DNA of 64,000 nt from Ascidiimonas sp046199005. Its GTDB lineage: Bacteria; Bacteroidota; Bacteroidia; Flavobacteriales; Flavobacteriaceae. Of the stretch, positions 9,489-17,841 are shown in pieces. Each line of letters begins with the position of its first letter. Positions within the stretch are counted from its first letter, which is position 1. A program made the translations under genes and the position numbers. The notes below the pieces were generated by a model. It did not search any database. It was given only the letters and a program-made list of their open reading frames with translations, and was not told the DNA's origin. The stretch is taken from positions 124,001 to 188,000 of the forward strand of contig CP176050.1 of assembly GCA_046199005.1 (NCBI GenBank), written 5' to 3'.

Positions 9489-9617
9489 ATGAAAAAACAA
9501 AAAAGCCGTAAACTGTTATGTTTACAGAAGAAAACAATTTCCAATCTTAAAAAGGAGACTGTAAAAGGCGGATTTATTAAAAGCCTTTACAGGATTTGTG
9601 CGGTAACTCAGCATTAA
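9489..9617 (+). CDS. Possible KGG-leader RiPP precursor-like peptide, short or degenerate core
   Basis: This 42-residue reading frame begins MKKQKSRKLL and has the segment QKKTISNLKKETVKGG. That is the leader pattern of Bacteroidota class I lanthipeptide-type precursors and it resembles the two peptides at 31981-32507. Cleavage after Gly27-Gly28 would leave a core of only 14 residues with one cysteine (RICAVTQH end). The core therefore looks truncated or decayed compared with the sister peptides. A T-tailed hairpin follows 15 bases downstream, which supports a small independent transcript. No modification or export enzyme lies nearby. The call is inferred from the leader only. Confidence 0.55.
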   Translation: MKKQKSRKLLCLQKKTISNLKKETVKGGFIKSLYRICAVTQH

Positions 9618-9632
9618 GCTGTACAAATAAAA

Positions 9633-9662
9633 AAAGAGCCGTTTAAACGACTCTTTATAAGT
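9633..9662 (+). terminator. Terminator after the small KGG-leader peptide
   Basis: AAAGAGCCGTTT and AAACGACTCTTT (9633-9656) pair with one G-T wobble, giving a self-complementary hairpin with A and T tails, so it may work in both directions. On the plus strand it would end the peptide transcript. Confidence 0.6.
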
Positions 9663-9799
9663 ACAATTATTTCTCTAAACAGGTATGAAGGAAATCCTGG
9701 TTGATTGGTTTCAAAAAGAATAATTGTACATCTCGGTAAGTACTTATTTTCTAACACCGATAAATTAGAAATACAGTACTCTTATTTTTTAAACAATAC

Positions 9800-10234
9800 C
9801 TACGCTTTCTTTAGAATAAGCTTTACTTTATTGACAGATACAATCACCAATTCATTTTCAGTGAGTGATTTGATCGTAAATTTATTTTCTTTACCTCCAT
9901 CACGCTTAGTATAAAGTACGGTTTCATTATTTGCGAACCTCCAGGTGCCTTTGTCTTCACCTCTTGCACTTGCCATTACCGCACTACCATCAGCTTGCAT
10001 TTCAATTCTCATTTTTGAAATTCTTTCCAGTCCTTCAGAAATTGCACTTTCTTTGGCGGCACCTTTTAAACCAGCGGTTTCTGGGTCTGTACTTAGTAAA
10101 TCCGCAATCACTGGACGCATTGCTTCTTTATTGATCACCCATTTTTTGGAGATCAATGCAGTATTATCTGTTTGCGCAAACAGGCTTCCGGTAAATAACA
10201 ATAGTACTATGCAGATATTCATCATATTTTTCAT
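9800..10234 (-). CDS. Small secreted protein, lipocalin-like, unknown function
   Basis: The protein has 144 residues from the ATG at 10234, chosen because it opens a clear signal peptide (MKNMMNICIVLLLFTGSLFAQ); the open frame extends 23 codons further upstream but those residues do not look like a signal. The mature part has a helical segment with charged residues, then a run of alternating strands (GTWRFANNETVLYTK, KFTIKSLTENELVIV) ending in Lys-Lys-Ala. This resembles the small lipocalin-like domain proteins common in flavobacteria. No catalytic motif is visible. It stands alone, with spacers on both sides, and no function can be assigned. Confidence 0.75.
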   Translation of the reverse strand: MKNMMNICIVLLLFTGSLFAQTDNTALISKKWVINKEAMRPVIADLLSTDPETAGLKGAAKESAISEGLERISKMRIEMQADGSAVMASARGEDKGTWRFANNETVLYTKRDGGKENKFTIKSLTENELVIVSVNKVKLILKKA

Positions 10235-10593
10235 AAACTGAAATTTAATTGAGTTATTAAAACTTTGTGTGAATTTAGCTATAATCAGAGCCTGCATCTG
10301 CATGATACCTCCTCAGATTCTATGAATTTTAATAAGTGTTTTTAGAGGTATTATTTATTCAAATAATTGAAAGACAATTAATTAAAGGATATTTAAAGGC
10401 TTAAGGAGAGGACTTTTGAGCGGTAGCTGAGAAACATCCATTCTTTCCATTTTTAATGCGGTTTTGAAATGAGATGTTAATGATCAAGGTGCAAAGTACA
10501 GCAACGCGAAGACAGTGGTTGTTGACGCATTCAATACTTATGATATTAACTTCCGAAACTTAGCACAATGAAAAAAGAAAAGATTAAAACAAG
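10235..10593. other. Gene-free spacer
   Basis: This 359-base stretch lies upstream of the small secreted-protein gene and downstream of the reductase gene, both on the minus strand. It is A+T rich. I see no open frame of note, no T-tailed hairpin and no clear promoter element in it. Confidence 0.4.
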
Positions 10594-11646
10594 CTACACA
10601 TCATCATAATCAATGGCTAACGTATCTGTTACTGCATGCGCCTGGCAGGTAAGAATGAGGCCCTCTTCGATCTCACTATCGGTTAAGATCTGGTTTTGCA
10701 CCATTTCTGCCTTGCCTTTAGTAACCCTGGCAATACAACTGCTACAAACACCTCCCTGGCAAGAGTAGGGCGCATCAATATCTTTTTTAAGCACCGCATC
10801 GAGAATACGCTCCTTTTTATTCATCACAAAAGAGGTTTCTTCATCATCTACAAGTACTGTGAGCTGTACTTTTCCTTCCTCCACAGAAACTGCTGCATTT
10901 TCATCCTCTGGGGCCGTAAATAGCTCAAATTTAATGGTGTCTTTAGCAATGCCATTATCGGTAAGCGTTTCAGTAACCGTATCGATCATTGCTTCAGGAC
11001 CACAAAGATAATACGCATCAAATTGCTCGCCTTTATGCTTGTTTTTTAATATAAAATTCACTGTAGAACGCTCAATACGCCCAAACAAGCATTCGGGTTC
11101 CTGAGACTGGCTATAGATAAAGTGTACATTTAAACGATTGGGATATTGCTTTACCAGCTCCAGGATATCTTCGTAAAACATGGTTTCGGTAAGCGACTTG
11201 TTTCCATAGACCAATGCGAAAGTACTTTCAGGTTCATCTCGCAGTACGGTATGCATGATGCTCATGACCGGGGTAATACCGCTGCCCGCAGCAAATGCTG
11301 CGATGTTTCTTTTCTTGGAAGCGTCAGGCAAAAAAGTAAAACGACCTTCCGGCGGATGCACTTCTAAAACATCCCCTGCACTCAAGTCGTTATTTGCATA
11401 ACGGGAAAAAGTACCGTTCAGGGTCTTTTTTATACCTACCTGTAAAGCTCCTTTTTCCGGTGCAACGCAAACAGAGTAGGCCCTTCTTAGTTCGGTACCG
11501 TCCAATTCCTTTTTGATGGTGATATATTGTCCGGCTTTAAACTGAAAATCACTTTGTAAAGCTTCCGGTATATCGAAAGTGAGAGTTACTGCATTAGGAG
11601 TAATACGCTTTATTTCTTTTATGGAGAGGGAATGAAAATCGGCCAT
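10594..11646 (-). CDS. PaaE-like ferredoxin:NAD(P)H oxidoreductase (FAD, NAD and 2Fe-2S domains)
   Basis: This 350-residue protein has three modules in the order of phenylacetyl-CoA epoxygenase reductases. An FAD domain contains RAYS at residues 55-58. An NAD(P) domain contains GSGITP at 121-126 and CGP near 228. A C-terminal plant-type [2Fe-2S] ferredoxin domain has Cys296, Cys301, Cys304 and Cys334. It would pass electrons from NAD(P)H to an oxygenase or other acceptor. The ATG at 11646 is preferred over a further upstream start because it opens directly on the FAD domain (MADFHSLSI) and sits just downstream of a promoter-like element. No paaABCD genes are in the window, so the partner oxygenase is unknown and the PaaE name describes the domain order only. 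Confidence 0.88.
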   Translation of the reverse strand: MADFHSLSIKEIKRITPNAVTLTFDIPEALQSDFQFKAGQYITIKKELDGTELRRAYSVCVAPEKGALQVGIKKTLNGTFSRYANNDLSAGDVLEVHPPEGRFTFLPDASKKRNIAAFAAGSGITPVMSIMHTVLRDEPESTFALVYGNKSLTETMFYEDILELVKQYPNRLNVHFIYSQSQEPECLFGRIERSTVNFILKNKHKGEQFDAYYLCGPEAMIDTVTETLTDNGIAKDTIKFELFTAPEDENAAVSVEEGKVQLTVLVDDEETSFVMNKKERILDAVLKKDIDAPYSCQGGVCSSCIARVTKGKAEMVQNQILTDSEIEEGLILTCQAHAVTDTLAIDYDDV

Positions 11647-11663
11647 GATCACAATTTTAAGTT

Positions 11664-11698
11664 CAAAAATAAGAAATTGGGCTTGGCTTTGTAACAAA
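11664..11698 (-). promoter_or_regulatory. Probable promoter of the PaaE-like reductase gene
   Basis: Read on the minus strand, TTTG (11698-11695) is followed after 23 bases by TATTTTTG (11671-11664). This fits the Bacteroidota pattern TTTG then TAnnTTTG, with a slightly long spacer. It lies about 18 bases before the chosen start codon. Confidence 0.45.
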
Positions 11699-11747
11699 TC
11701 CTTTTACATTTATACTAACATTACAAAATCAACCATTCTATTCAACT

Positions 11748-13235
11748 ATGTTCAAACATTTTATCTCGTTACAGTGGAAATCGTTTTTCAGATCGGCCAG
11801 TGTAGGTAAAAGCATTGGCTTAAAGATCCTCATGGGTTTTCTGGCATTGTATTTTGCATTTATCTTTCTGGGACTCGGCTTTGGATTGTATCCGCTTCTT
11901 AAAAAAACAATACCGGGTTCAGACCCCTTACAACTGGTAAATAGTTTTGTGATTCTGTGGCTGGCAGTTGAGATCTTTGTCCGATTTTTTATGCAGACGC
12001 TTCCGGTAATGGATATCAAACCGCTGATGACCATTCCGGTAAAAAAAGGAAGTGTAGTGCACTACGTGTTGTTAAGGGCTTTTGTTTCCTTCTTTAACTT
12101 GATGCCGCTACTTGCGATTGTTCCTTTCGGAGTTATTTGTGCGATAAAAGGAGGGTATGGAGCTTTAAATATGACAGGGTGGATCTTTGCCATGTTTTGC
12201 CTGGTTATGGTTGCCAATTATGCCAATTTTCTCATCAAAAAGAAGTTTGCCGAAAATATTAAAGGCTTTTTACCTTTTGTAGGGATCGGCGTTGTACTCG
12301 CTGCACTTGAATATTTTGAAGTATTTAAAATCAGTGAACTTGTAGGCGGATGGATGGATGCGCTGGTTGCTAATCCGATACTTGCCCTCGTTCCTTTTGC
12401 TTTGATGATAGGGCTGTATTTTTGGAATTACAACTTTTTGCGAACCAATTTCTATCTCGACAGTTCATTAAAGGCAAAAACGGCGGAAGCTACTACCACC
12501 GATCTGGCATGGACCAAACGCTTTGGCGGAGTAGGAACCTTTTTACAGCAAGATCTTAAGCTCATCTGGCGTAACAAGCGCCCTAAAACCACCGTGTACC
12601 TTGCATTGATCTTACTCGCTTACGGACTCATTTTTTATCCGCAGGAAGTATACCATACCAAGATGCCGGCAATGTTTGTTTTTGTAGGTATTTTTGTGAC
12701 CGGCATCTTTATGATCAATTTCGGGCAATTTATCCCCTCTTGGGATAGCAGCTATTTCTCAATGATGATGTCACAAAACATTCCGCTTCGAAAATACCTG
12801 AATTCGAAAATCTTTTTGATGACCTTTAGCGTAATCGTACTTTACATCTTAAGCACACCTTATGTATATTTTGGCTGGCACATACTTTGGTTGAATACCG
12901 CCTGTGCCATGTATAATATTGGAGTGAATATTCCGGTATTAATGTATGCAGGCTCTTTCAATCGCAAACGAATAGACCTTGAAAAGAGTCCGTTTATGAA
13001 CTATCAGGGCACAGGTGCTGCGCAATGGCTTGTAAGCATCCCATTAATGCTATTGCCGCTTCTTATATGGTACGTAGTATATAAGTTTACTTCGGGAGCT
13101 ATCGCTTCCGGGGTGCTATTTGGGTTGGGAATTATAGGGTTGCTGGCGAAAGATGCTTTGATGAACATCGTTGTCAAATCGTACCGAAAGAATAAATATG
13201 CCATGATCAATGGCTTCAAACAAACAGGAGATTAA
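11748..13235 (+). CDS. DUF5687-type ABC exporter membrane protein
   Basis: This 495-residue integral membrane protein has about ten to twelve hydrophobic segments and a cytoplasmic loop with charged residues in the middle (around WTKRFGGVGTFLQQDLKLIWRNKRPKT). The sequence fits the DUF5687 family, which is found beside ABC ATPases in Bacteroidota. The ATP-binding subunit gene follows 28 bases downstream, so the two should form one transporter. The substrate cannot be told from the sequence. There is no signal peptide apart from the first membrane segment. The divergent reductase gene lies 101 bases upstream. Confidence 0.8.
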   Translation: MFKHFISLQWKSFFRSASVGKSIGLKILMGFLALYFAFIFLGLGFGLYPLLKKTIPGSDPLQLVNSFVILWLAVEIFVRFFMQTLPVMDIKPLMTIPVKKGSVVHYVLLRAFVSFFNLMPLLAIVPFGVICAIKGGYGALNMTGWIFAMFCLVMVANYANFLIKKKFAENIKGFLPFVGIGVVLAALEYFEVFKISELVGGWMDALVANPILALVPFALMIGLYFWNYNFLRTNFYLDSSLKAKTAEATTTDLAWTKRFGGVGTFLQQDLKLIWRNKRPKTTVYLALILLAYGLIFYPQEVYHTKMPAMFVFVGIFVTGIFMINFGQFIPSWDSSYFSMMMSQNIPLRKYLNSKIFLMTFSVIVLYILSTPYVYFGWHILWLNTACAMYNIGVNIPVLMYAGSFNRKRIDLEKSPFMNYQGTGAAQWLVSIPLMLLPLLIWYVVYKFTSGAIASGVLFGLGIIGLLAKDALMNIVVKSYRKNKYAMINGFKQTGD

Positions 13236-13263
13236 CAATTACCATCCACTAAAAAATACAATA

Positions 13264-13971
13264 ATGATATCAACACAAAATTTATCAAAAACATACGGCT
13301 CAAATACGGTTTTAAATATTGAATCCCTAGAAATTCCGAGAGGACAGAGTTTTGGTTTGGTCGGGAATAACGGAGCTGGGAAAACTACTTTCTTTAGTTT
13401 GCTTCTTGATCTTATTCGTCCTACTAGTGGGTATATAGTAAATCACGATGTAAAAGTGAATGAAAGTGAGGCCTGGAAACCCACCACCGCTGCTTTTATC
13501 GATGAAAGTTTTCTTATTGGCTATCTCACTCCGGAAGAATACTTTTATTTTATTGGGGAGTTACGTGGTAGAAATAAAGCCGACATTGACGCTTTAATGG
13601 ATAAATACAAAGAGTTTTTTAACGGGGAGGTCATCGGTCAAAAAAAATACTTGCGTGACCTTTCTAAGGGAAATCAAAAAAAGGCAGGGATCATCGCCTC
13701 GTTCATCGGAGACCCGGAAGTGATCATTCTGGATGAGCCTTTTGCAAATCTGGATCCCACTACTCAGATACGTCTTAAAAAAATTATTAAAGAGTTGGCA
13801 GAAGATAAAGATATTACAGTGTTGATATCCAGCCACGATCTCATACACGTTACTGAAGTTTGTGAGCGTATCGTAGTACTGGAAAAAGGCGAAGTAGTAA
13901 AAGATATCAATACCTCTACAGAGACACTTAAAGAACTGGAAGAATTCTTTGCGGCCACTATCGCTGAATAA
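13264..13971 (+). CDS. ABC transporter ATP-binding protein
   Basis: This 235-residue ATPase has a Walker A motif (GNNGAGKTT, residues 34-42), an ABC signature (LSKGN, 133-137), a Walker B motif (VIILDEP, 153-159) and a switch histidine in SSHDL. The ATG at 13264 is preferred to one at 13210, which would overlap the permease gene, because MISTQNLSKTYG is the usual opening of this family. It should pair with the DUF5687 membrane protein just upstream as a drug, peptide or lipid exporter. The transported compound is unknown. A strong terminator lies about 40 bases downstream and closes the two-gene unit. Confidence 0.9.
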   Translation: MISTQNLSKTYGSNTVLNIESLEIPRGQSFGLVGNNGAGKTTFFSLLLDLIRPTSGYIVNHDVKVNESEAWKPTTAAFIDESFLIGYLTPEEYFYFIGELRGRNKADIDALMDKYKEFFNGEVIGQKKYLRDLSKGNQKKAGIIASFIGDPEVIILDEPFANLDPTTQIRLKKIIKELAEDKDITVLISSHDLIHVTEVCERIVVLEKGEVVKDINTSTETLKELEEFFAATIAE

Positions 13972-14008
13972 TAGTTTTAGCAAAAATCTAAAGTTAAAAA
14001 AACACCAT

Positions 14009-14035
14009 AAAGCCCGAATTTTCGGGCTTTTTTTA
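14009..14035 (+). terminator. Terminator of the ABC transporter operon
   Basis: AAAGCCCGAA (14009-14018) pairs with TTCGGGCTTT (14021-14030) and is followed by a run of T. Confidence 0.85.
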
Positions 14036-14121
14036 ATTTTGCCTGAAAAGAAGTGTATTTTTATCGCTTTTTAATACTAAATTGATAACTTTCGAGTTAT
14101 CACAAACACAAAGTCTTACGT

Positions 14122-16665
14122 TTGAAGAAGTCGTCTTACATACTTTCTGCTTTAGGAATTCTCTTGGTGTGCAGTTGTTCTACCAAAAAGAACAGTTTTA
14201 TCAACCGAAACTGGCATGCACTTAATACAAAGTACAACGTCTTATTCAATGGAAATAATGCACTGGAAGATGGCAAGGCTACTTTACTTGAGACGTATAA
14301 AGATGACTACTGGGAAATTCTTCCGGTAGAGCGTATGGAGATTAAAGAAGAGATCGTACTTCCCGGTACACAAAAAAATGCCAATTTTGAACGTGCCGAA
14401 GAAAAAGCCACCAAGGCTATTCAAAAGCGCAGTATGAATATTAATGACAGGGAGCGCAATCCGCAAACCGATGAGTCTTTCCTCTTATTGGGTAAGGCTC
14501 GGTACTACGATCAACGTTTCATTCCTGCTTTAGAAGCCTTCAACTATATTCTATATAAATATCCAGACAGTGATAAAATAGGAGAAGCCAAAGTATGGCG
14601 GGAAAAGGTGAATATTCGATTGGAAAATGAAGAGGTCGCGATTAAAAACTTAAAGCGTTTGCTTAGACAGGAAGACCTGAAAGATCAGACTTATGCAGAT
14701 GCAAAAGCCATGATGGCGCAGGCTTACATCAATCTAAAATCTTTAGACAGTGCTGTTACCGAACTACGCATCGCCGAGGCTTATACCCGGGATAATGAAG
14801 AAAAAGGCAGGTACAATTACATCATTGGACAGCTGTACAATCAATTAGGCCATAAAGACAGCGCAAACATGGCGTTTGACAACGTGATCGAGCTCAACCG
14901 TAAATCTCCAAGGATCTATATGATAAATGCGTACCTTGAAAAAGCGGCTAATTTTGATCCGGAAACACAAGATAAAGCCCTGTTGTTTGAAACGCTCACA
15001 GAACTTGAGGAAAACCGGGAAAACCGGCCGTTTTTAGATCGTATTTTTCGACAGATCGCACTCTACCATTTAGATAATGATTCCATAGACCTCGCAGTAA
15101 ATTATTTCAATAAGTCACTGCGGAAGAAGTCACCCGACCGGTATTTGAATGCACTGAATTATGAAAACCTGGCGATCTTGAACTTTGATGCATCTCGTTA
15201 TAAGGAAGCAGGAGCATATTACGACAGTACGCTCACAAACCTCAAAGAGAATACACGTAAATATCGTCGAACTTTCAAAAAGAGACAAAACCTGGAAGAT
15301 GTCATCAAGTACGAAGGTATTGCCCAGGAAAATGACAGTATTATCTACCTTGTGAACTTACCGGAAGCCGAACGCACTGCTTATTTCGAGACTTATATTG
15401 CCGAACTGATCGCGAGAGAAGAGGCTCTTAAAAAAGAACAGGAGGAAAAAGAAGCGCGCGAAGCATCGACGGGTATCGCTCTGTCAGGAACAGGAAATAA
15501 CAGCCAGAACAACAAAGGAGATAAATTCTATTTCTATAACAATACTACGGTTTCCTATGGAAAAAATGAGTTCCGGCAACGTTGGGGAGACCGTGTATTA
15601 GAAGACAACTGGCGCTTATCTGATAAAACATCTATAAGTGAAATCAATGTGGTAGCACAGGATACGACCGGTGCCACTGCAGCAGAAGACCTTTATAAAG
15701 TAGCCACCTACCTGAATCAACTACCAAGCGATCCGCAAAAAATAGATAGCATTGTAAAGGAAAGGGATTTTGCGTACTATCAATTAGGATTAATTTATAA
15801 AGAAAAGTACAAAGAGTACGATCGGGCGGCAGACAAACTGGAAACGCTTCTTGCCAACAAACCCGAAGAAAAGCTGGTACTGCCTGCTAAATACAATCTC
15901 TATAAGATTTATCAGATCACCAATAATGAGACTGGTGCTTTTAATATGAAGCGAGAGATCATCACGAATCATCCTAATTCCCGTTATGCGGAGATCTTAC
16001 AAAATCCTGAAGCGATACTTTCGCAGGATGCTAACAGTCCGGAAGCTTTATATACAGCACTCTATAAACGGTATGAGGCGCAGGAATATGAAGAAGTAAT
16101 TCAACAAGCAGAAAAACACGTAAGAACTTTCACGGGAGAAGACATTGCTCCCAAATTTGAAATGCTAAAGACCAATGCCGAAGGAAAACTCTACGGATTT
16201 GAAAGCTATAAAAAAGGACTAAATTATATTGCTTTAAATTATCCTAATAATATAATTGGTAAAGAAGCACAGCGTATAGCTGAAGATGCCGAAGCTAGAT
16301 TGGCAAACCCCGCTTTTGTGACGGGTAGCGACAATACAAAATGGAAATTGATCTTTCCGCTACAAAGAACAGACACTACTGCTGTGAATAAGTTACTGGA
16401 AAAACTGACTCAGGCAGTTAAAGACCAGCCGCAACGCAAATTAAAATTGTCAAAAGACATTTATGATCCTAATATGTTGTTTGTGGTAGTACACGGTTTA
16501 TTAAGCAGTGAAAGGGCCCTTGGCTTTGCAGAATTGTTAAAAAACAACAAGGACTATCGCATTCGTAATGAGAATTTTGTAATTTTAAGTAAGAACTATA
16601 AAACTGTACAGGTGCATAAAAATTTGGAGGCGTATCTGGAACAGTCTAAATCACTTAACCCTTAA
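14122..16665 (+). CDS. sprE: SprE/PorW-family T9SS and gliding motility TPR lipoprotein
   Basis: This 847-residue protein has a lipoprotein signal peptide with the modified cysteine most likely at Cys19 (VCSCS). The opening of the mature part (NRNWHALNTKYNVLFNGNNAL) is characteristic of SprE, a lipoprotein needed for type IX secretion and gliding in Flavobacterium; its P. gingivalis relative is PorW. Tetratricopeptide-type helical repeats fill residues about 120-400 and 560-700, with a charged, low-complexity linker near 430-460 (EEALKKEQEEKEAREA). Length is close to that of SprE. The start codon is TTG at 14122, as no ATG opens the signal peptide. The bactofilin gene follows after 12 bases, so the two may be cotranscribed. 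Confidence 0.85.
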   Translation: MKKSSYILSALGILLVCSCSTKKNSFINRNWHALNTKYNVLFNGNNALEDGKATLLETYKDDYWEILPVERMEIKEEIVLPGTQKNANFERAEEKATKAIQKRSMNINDRERNPQTDESFLLLGKARYYDQRFIPALEAFNYILYKYPDSDKIGEAKVWREKVNIRLENEEVAIKNLKRLLRQEDLKDQTYADAKAMMAQAYINLKSLDSAVTELRIAEAYTRDNEEKGRYNYIIGQLYNQLGHKDSANMAFDNVIELNRKSPRIYMINAYLEKAANFDPETQDKALLFETLTELEENRENRPFLDRIFRQIALYHLDNDSIDLAVNYFNKSLRKKSPDRYLNALNYENLAILNFDASRYKEAGAYYDSTLTNLKENTRKYRRTFKKRQNLEDVIKYEGIAQENDSIIYLVNLPEAERTAYFETYIAELIAREEALKKEQEEKEAREASTGIALSGTGNNSQNNKGDKFYFYNNTTVSYGKNEFRQRWGDRVLEDNWRLSDKTSISEINVVAQDTTGATAAEDLYKVATYLNQLPSDPQKIDSIVKERDFAYYQLGLIYKEKYKEYDRAADKLETLLANKPEEKLVLPAKYNLYKIYQITNNETGAFNMKREIITNHPNSRYAEILQNPEAILSQDANSPEALYTALYKRYEAQEYEEVIQQAEKHVRTFTGEDIAPKFEMLKTNAEGKLYGFESYKKGLNYIALNYPNNIIGKEAQRIAEDAEARLANPAFVTGSDNTKWKLIFPLQRTDTTAVNKLLEKLTQAVKDQPQRKLKLSKDIYDPNMLFVVVHGLLSSERALGFAELLKNNKDYRIRNENFVILSKNYKTVQVHKNLEAYLEQSKSLNP

Positions 16666-16677
16666 ACCTATTTATCT

Positions 16678-17097
16678 ATGTTTTCAGAGAACAAAAAAAC
16701 AACGATTACAGACGTATCCGGTCAACCAAACAGAATTGGCCAAAACACAAAAATCAAAGGAGATATTATTTCCGAGGGTGACTTTCGAATAGATGGAGAG
16801 CTTAACGGAAGCGTTAAAACTTCCGGTAAAGTAGTCATCGGAAAAGAAGGATCCATCACCGGTAAAGTAGAATGTGTAAATGCGGATATAGAAGGCAAAT
16901 TCTCTGGTGAATTATTTGTAAGTAATGTACTTTCCTTAAAAACAACCGCAAATATAGAAGGAGATGTAGTGGTCGCTAAATTAGCCATAGAACCCGGAGC
17001 AACCTTCAACGCGACTTGTAATATGAGAAGTGGCGGTAATTCTGCCAAAGTATTGAAAAATGAACAACAGCGAAAAACCGAAAAACAAGCTGGATAA
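16678..17097 (+). CDS. Bactofilin (polymer-forming cytoskeletal protein)
   Basis: This 139-residue protein has the bactofilin core at residues about 20-115: short repeated turns of a beta-helix (KIKGDIISEGDFRIDGELNG, GKVVIGKEGSITGKV, ADIEGKFSG, ANIEGDVVV) rich in Gly and Val. Bactofilins polymerise without nucleotide at the membrane and help shape the cell or place envelope enzymes. The last 38 bases overlap the start of the atpZ gene in another frame. The position between sprE and the ATP synthase genes suggests a shared transcript. Flanking tails are polar and likely disordered, as is usual for the family. Confidence 0.92.
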   Translation: MFSENKKTTITDVSGQPNRIGQNTKIKGDIISEGDFRIDGELNGSVKTSGKVVIGKEGSITGKVECVNADIEGKFSGELFVSNVLSLKTTANIEGDVVVAKLAIEPGATFNATCNMRSGGNSAKVLKNEQQRKTEKQAG

Positions 17098-17281
17098 CTA
17101 CGCAAAGCTTTCCGGCATTGCTTTTCAGATGATTGCAATTATAGGGGCAGGAGCTTTTGCAGGTATAAAACTAGACGAAAAGTATCCTAATAAGTACTCC
17201 GTTTATACGATTGTGTTATCTTTGCTTTCGGTTTTTATAGCATTGTACCTGATCATAAAACAGGTTTCCAATCTAAAATAA
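17060..17281 (+). CDS. AtpZ/AtpI-like ATP synthase accessory membrane protein
   Basis: This 73-residue protein has a polar, Lys-rich opening and two membrane segments (residues about 19-38 and 48-68) separated by KLDEKYPNKYS. That is the layout of the AtpZ subfamily, which helps assemble the F-type ATP synthase rotor or supply magnesium. It overlaps the bactofilin gene by 38 bases in a different frame, so its expression probably depends on translation of that gene. A T-tailed hairpin follows at once and may lower readthrough into the main atp genes. Confidence 0.8.
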   Translation: MNNSEKPKNKLDNYAKLSGIAFQMIAIIGAGAFAGIKLDEKYPNKYSVYTIVLSLLSVFIALYLIIKQVSNLK

Positions 17282-17293
17282 TTGAAATGAATT

Positions 17294-17313
17294 CCCGCTA
17301 TGCGGGTTTTTTT
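17294..17313 (+). terminator. Short T-tailed hairpin between atpZ and the DUF6168 gene
   Basis: CCCGC (17294-17298) and GCGGG (17302-17306) form a short stem followed by seven or more T. It probably terminates or attenuates between atpZ and the next gene. Confidence 0.6.
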
Positions 17314-17324
17314 ATGAAATCTTT

Positions 17325-17720
17325 ATGGAGGCAAGCAATTCTCAATTCATCAATTTCTTAAAAGCGCTTATTCCGTTTACGTTAGCCCTGGCGTTGGCAC
17401 ATTACCTGGTAACGACCTATTTGCTTCCACAATTTTCTTTTCATTACGGGATCGTTGCTATGTATACTTTTTATGTGGTAGCAACAATTCTGGTATATCT
17501 GGCTGTAGCTTACGTCTATAAAACCAGTAAAGACAGAGCTGGAATGGCATTTATGGCACTCGGGTTTTTTAAAATGATGGCGGCCGTGTTGTTTCTATGG
17601 CCTGTGATCGCTAATAAAGAAAAATCTGCTTTACCCGATGTAATCGCTTTCTTTATTCCCTATTTTTTGTATCTCATTGTAGAGACCAGTTTTACAATTA
17701 AAATTTTAAAATCCAAATAA
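17325..17720 (+). CDS. Small four-helix membrane protein of DUF6168 type, upstream of atpB
   Basis: This 131-residue protein has four hydrophobic segments (about residues 13-33, 42-63, 73-93 and 104-127) and no signal peptide. It resembles the DUF6168 family of Bacteroidota membrane proteins. Its place between atpZ and atpB is where other bacteria have atpI, so an accessory role in ATP synthase assembly is plausible but not shown. The main atp promoter lies between it and atpB. Confidence 0.7.
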   Translation: MEASNSQFINFLKALIPFTLALALAHYLVTTYLLPQFSFHYGIVAMYTFYVVATILVYLAVAYVYKTSKDRAGMAFMALGFFKMMAAVLFLWPVIANKEKSALPDVIAFFIPYFLYLIVETSFTIKILKSK

Positions 17721-17763
17721 GCCCAATCTCTATTTTCAGATCATATTTTTTAACGTTGATTTT

Positions 17764-17797
17764 TTTGTTTTAAATGTCAATTAAATGTGTACCTTTG
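17764..17797 (+). promoter_or_regulatory. Probable promoter of the atpBEFH-x-AG operon
   Basis: TTTG (17764-17767) is followed after 22 bases by TACCTTTG (17790-17797), a close match to the Bacteroidota promoter TTTG/TAnnTTTG. Transcription would start near 17804, giving an untranslated leader of about 38 bases before atpB. Confidence 0.75.
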
Positions 17798-17841
17798 CAC
17801 GGAAATTTTAGGGTCATAGATTTTTCTAAAAAAAGAAATAG

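Noticed and set aside
10235..10303. Upstream extension of the small secreted-protein gene
   Set aside because: The 23 extra residues would place a polar tail before the signal peptide; the ATG at 10234 fits a secreted protein.
10594..11646. Phenylacetate degradation operon
   Set aside because: Only the reductase-type protein is present; no paaABCD or CoA-ligase genes are nearby.
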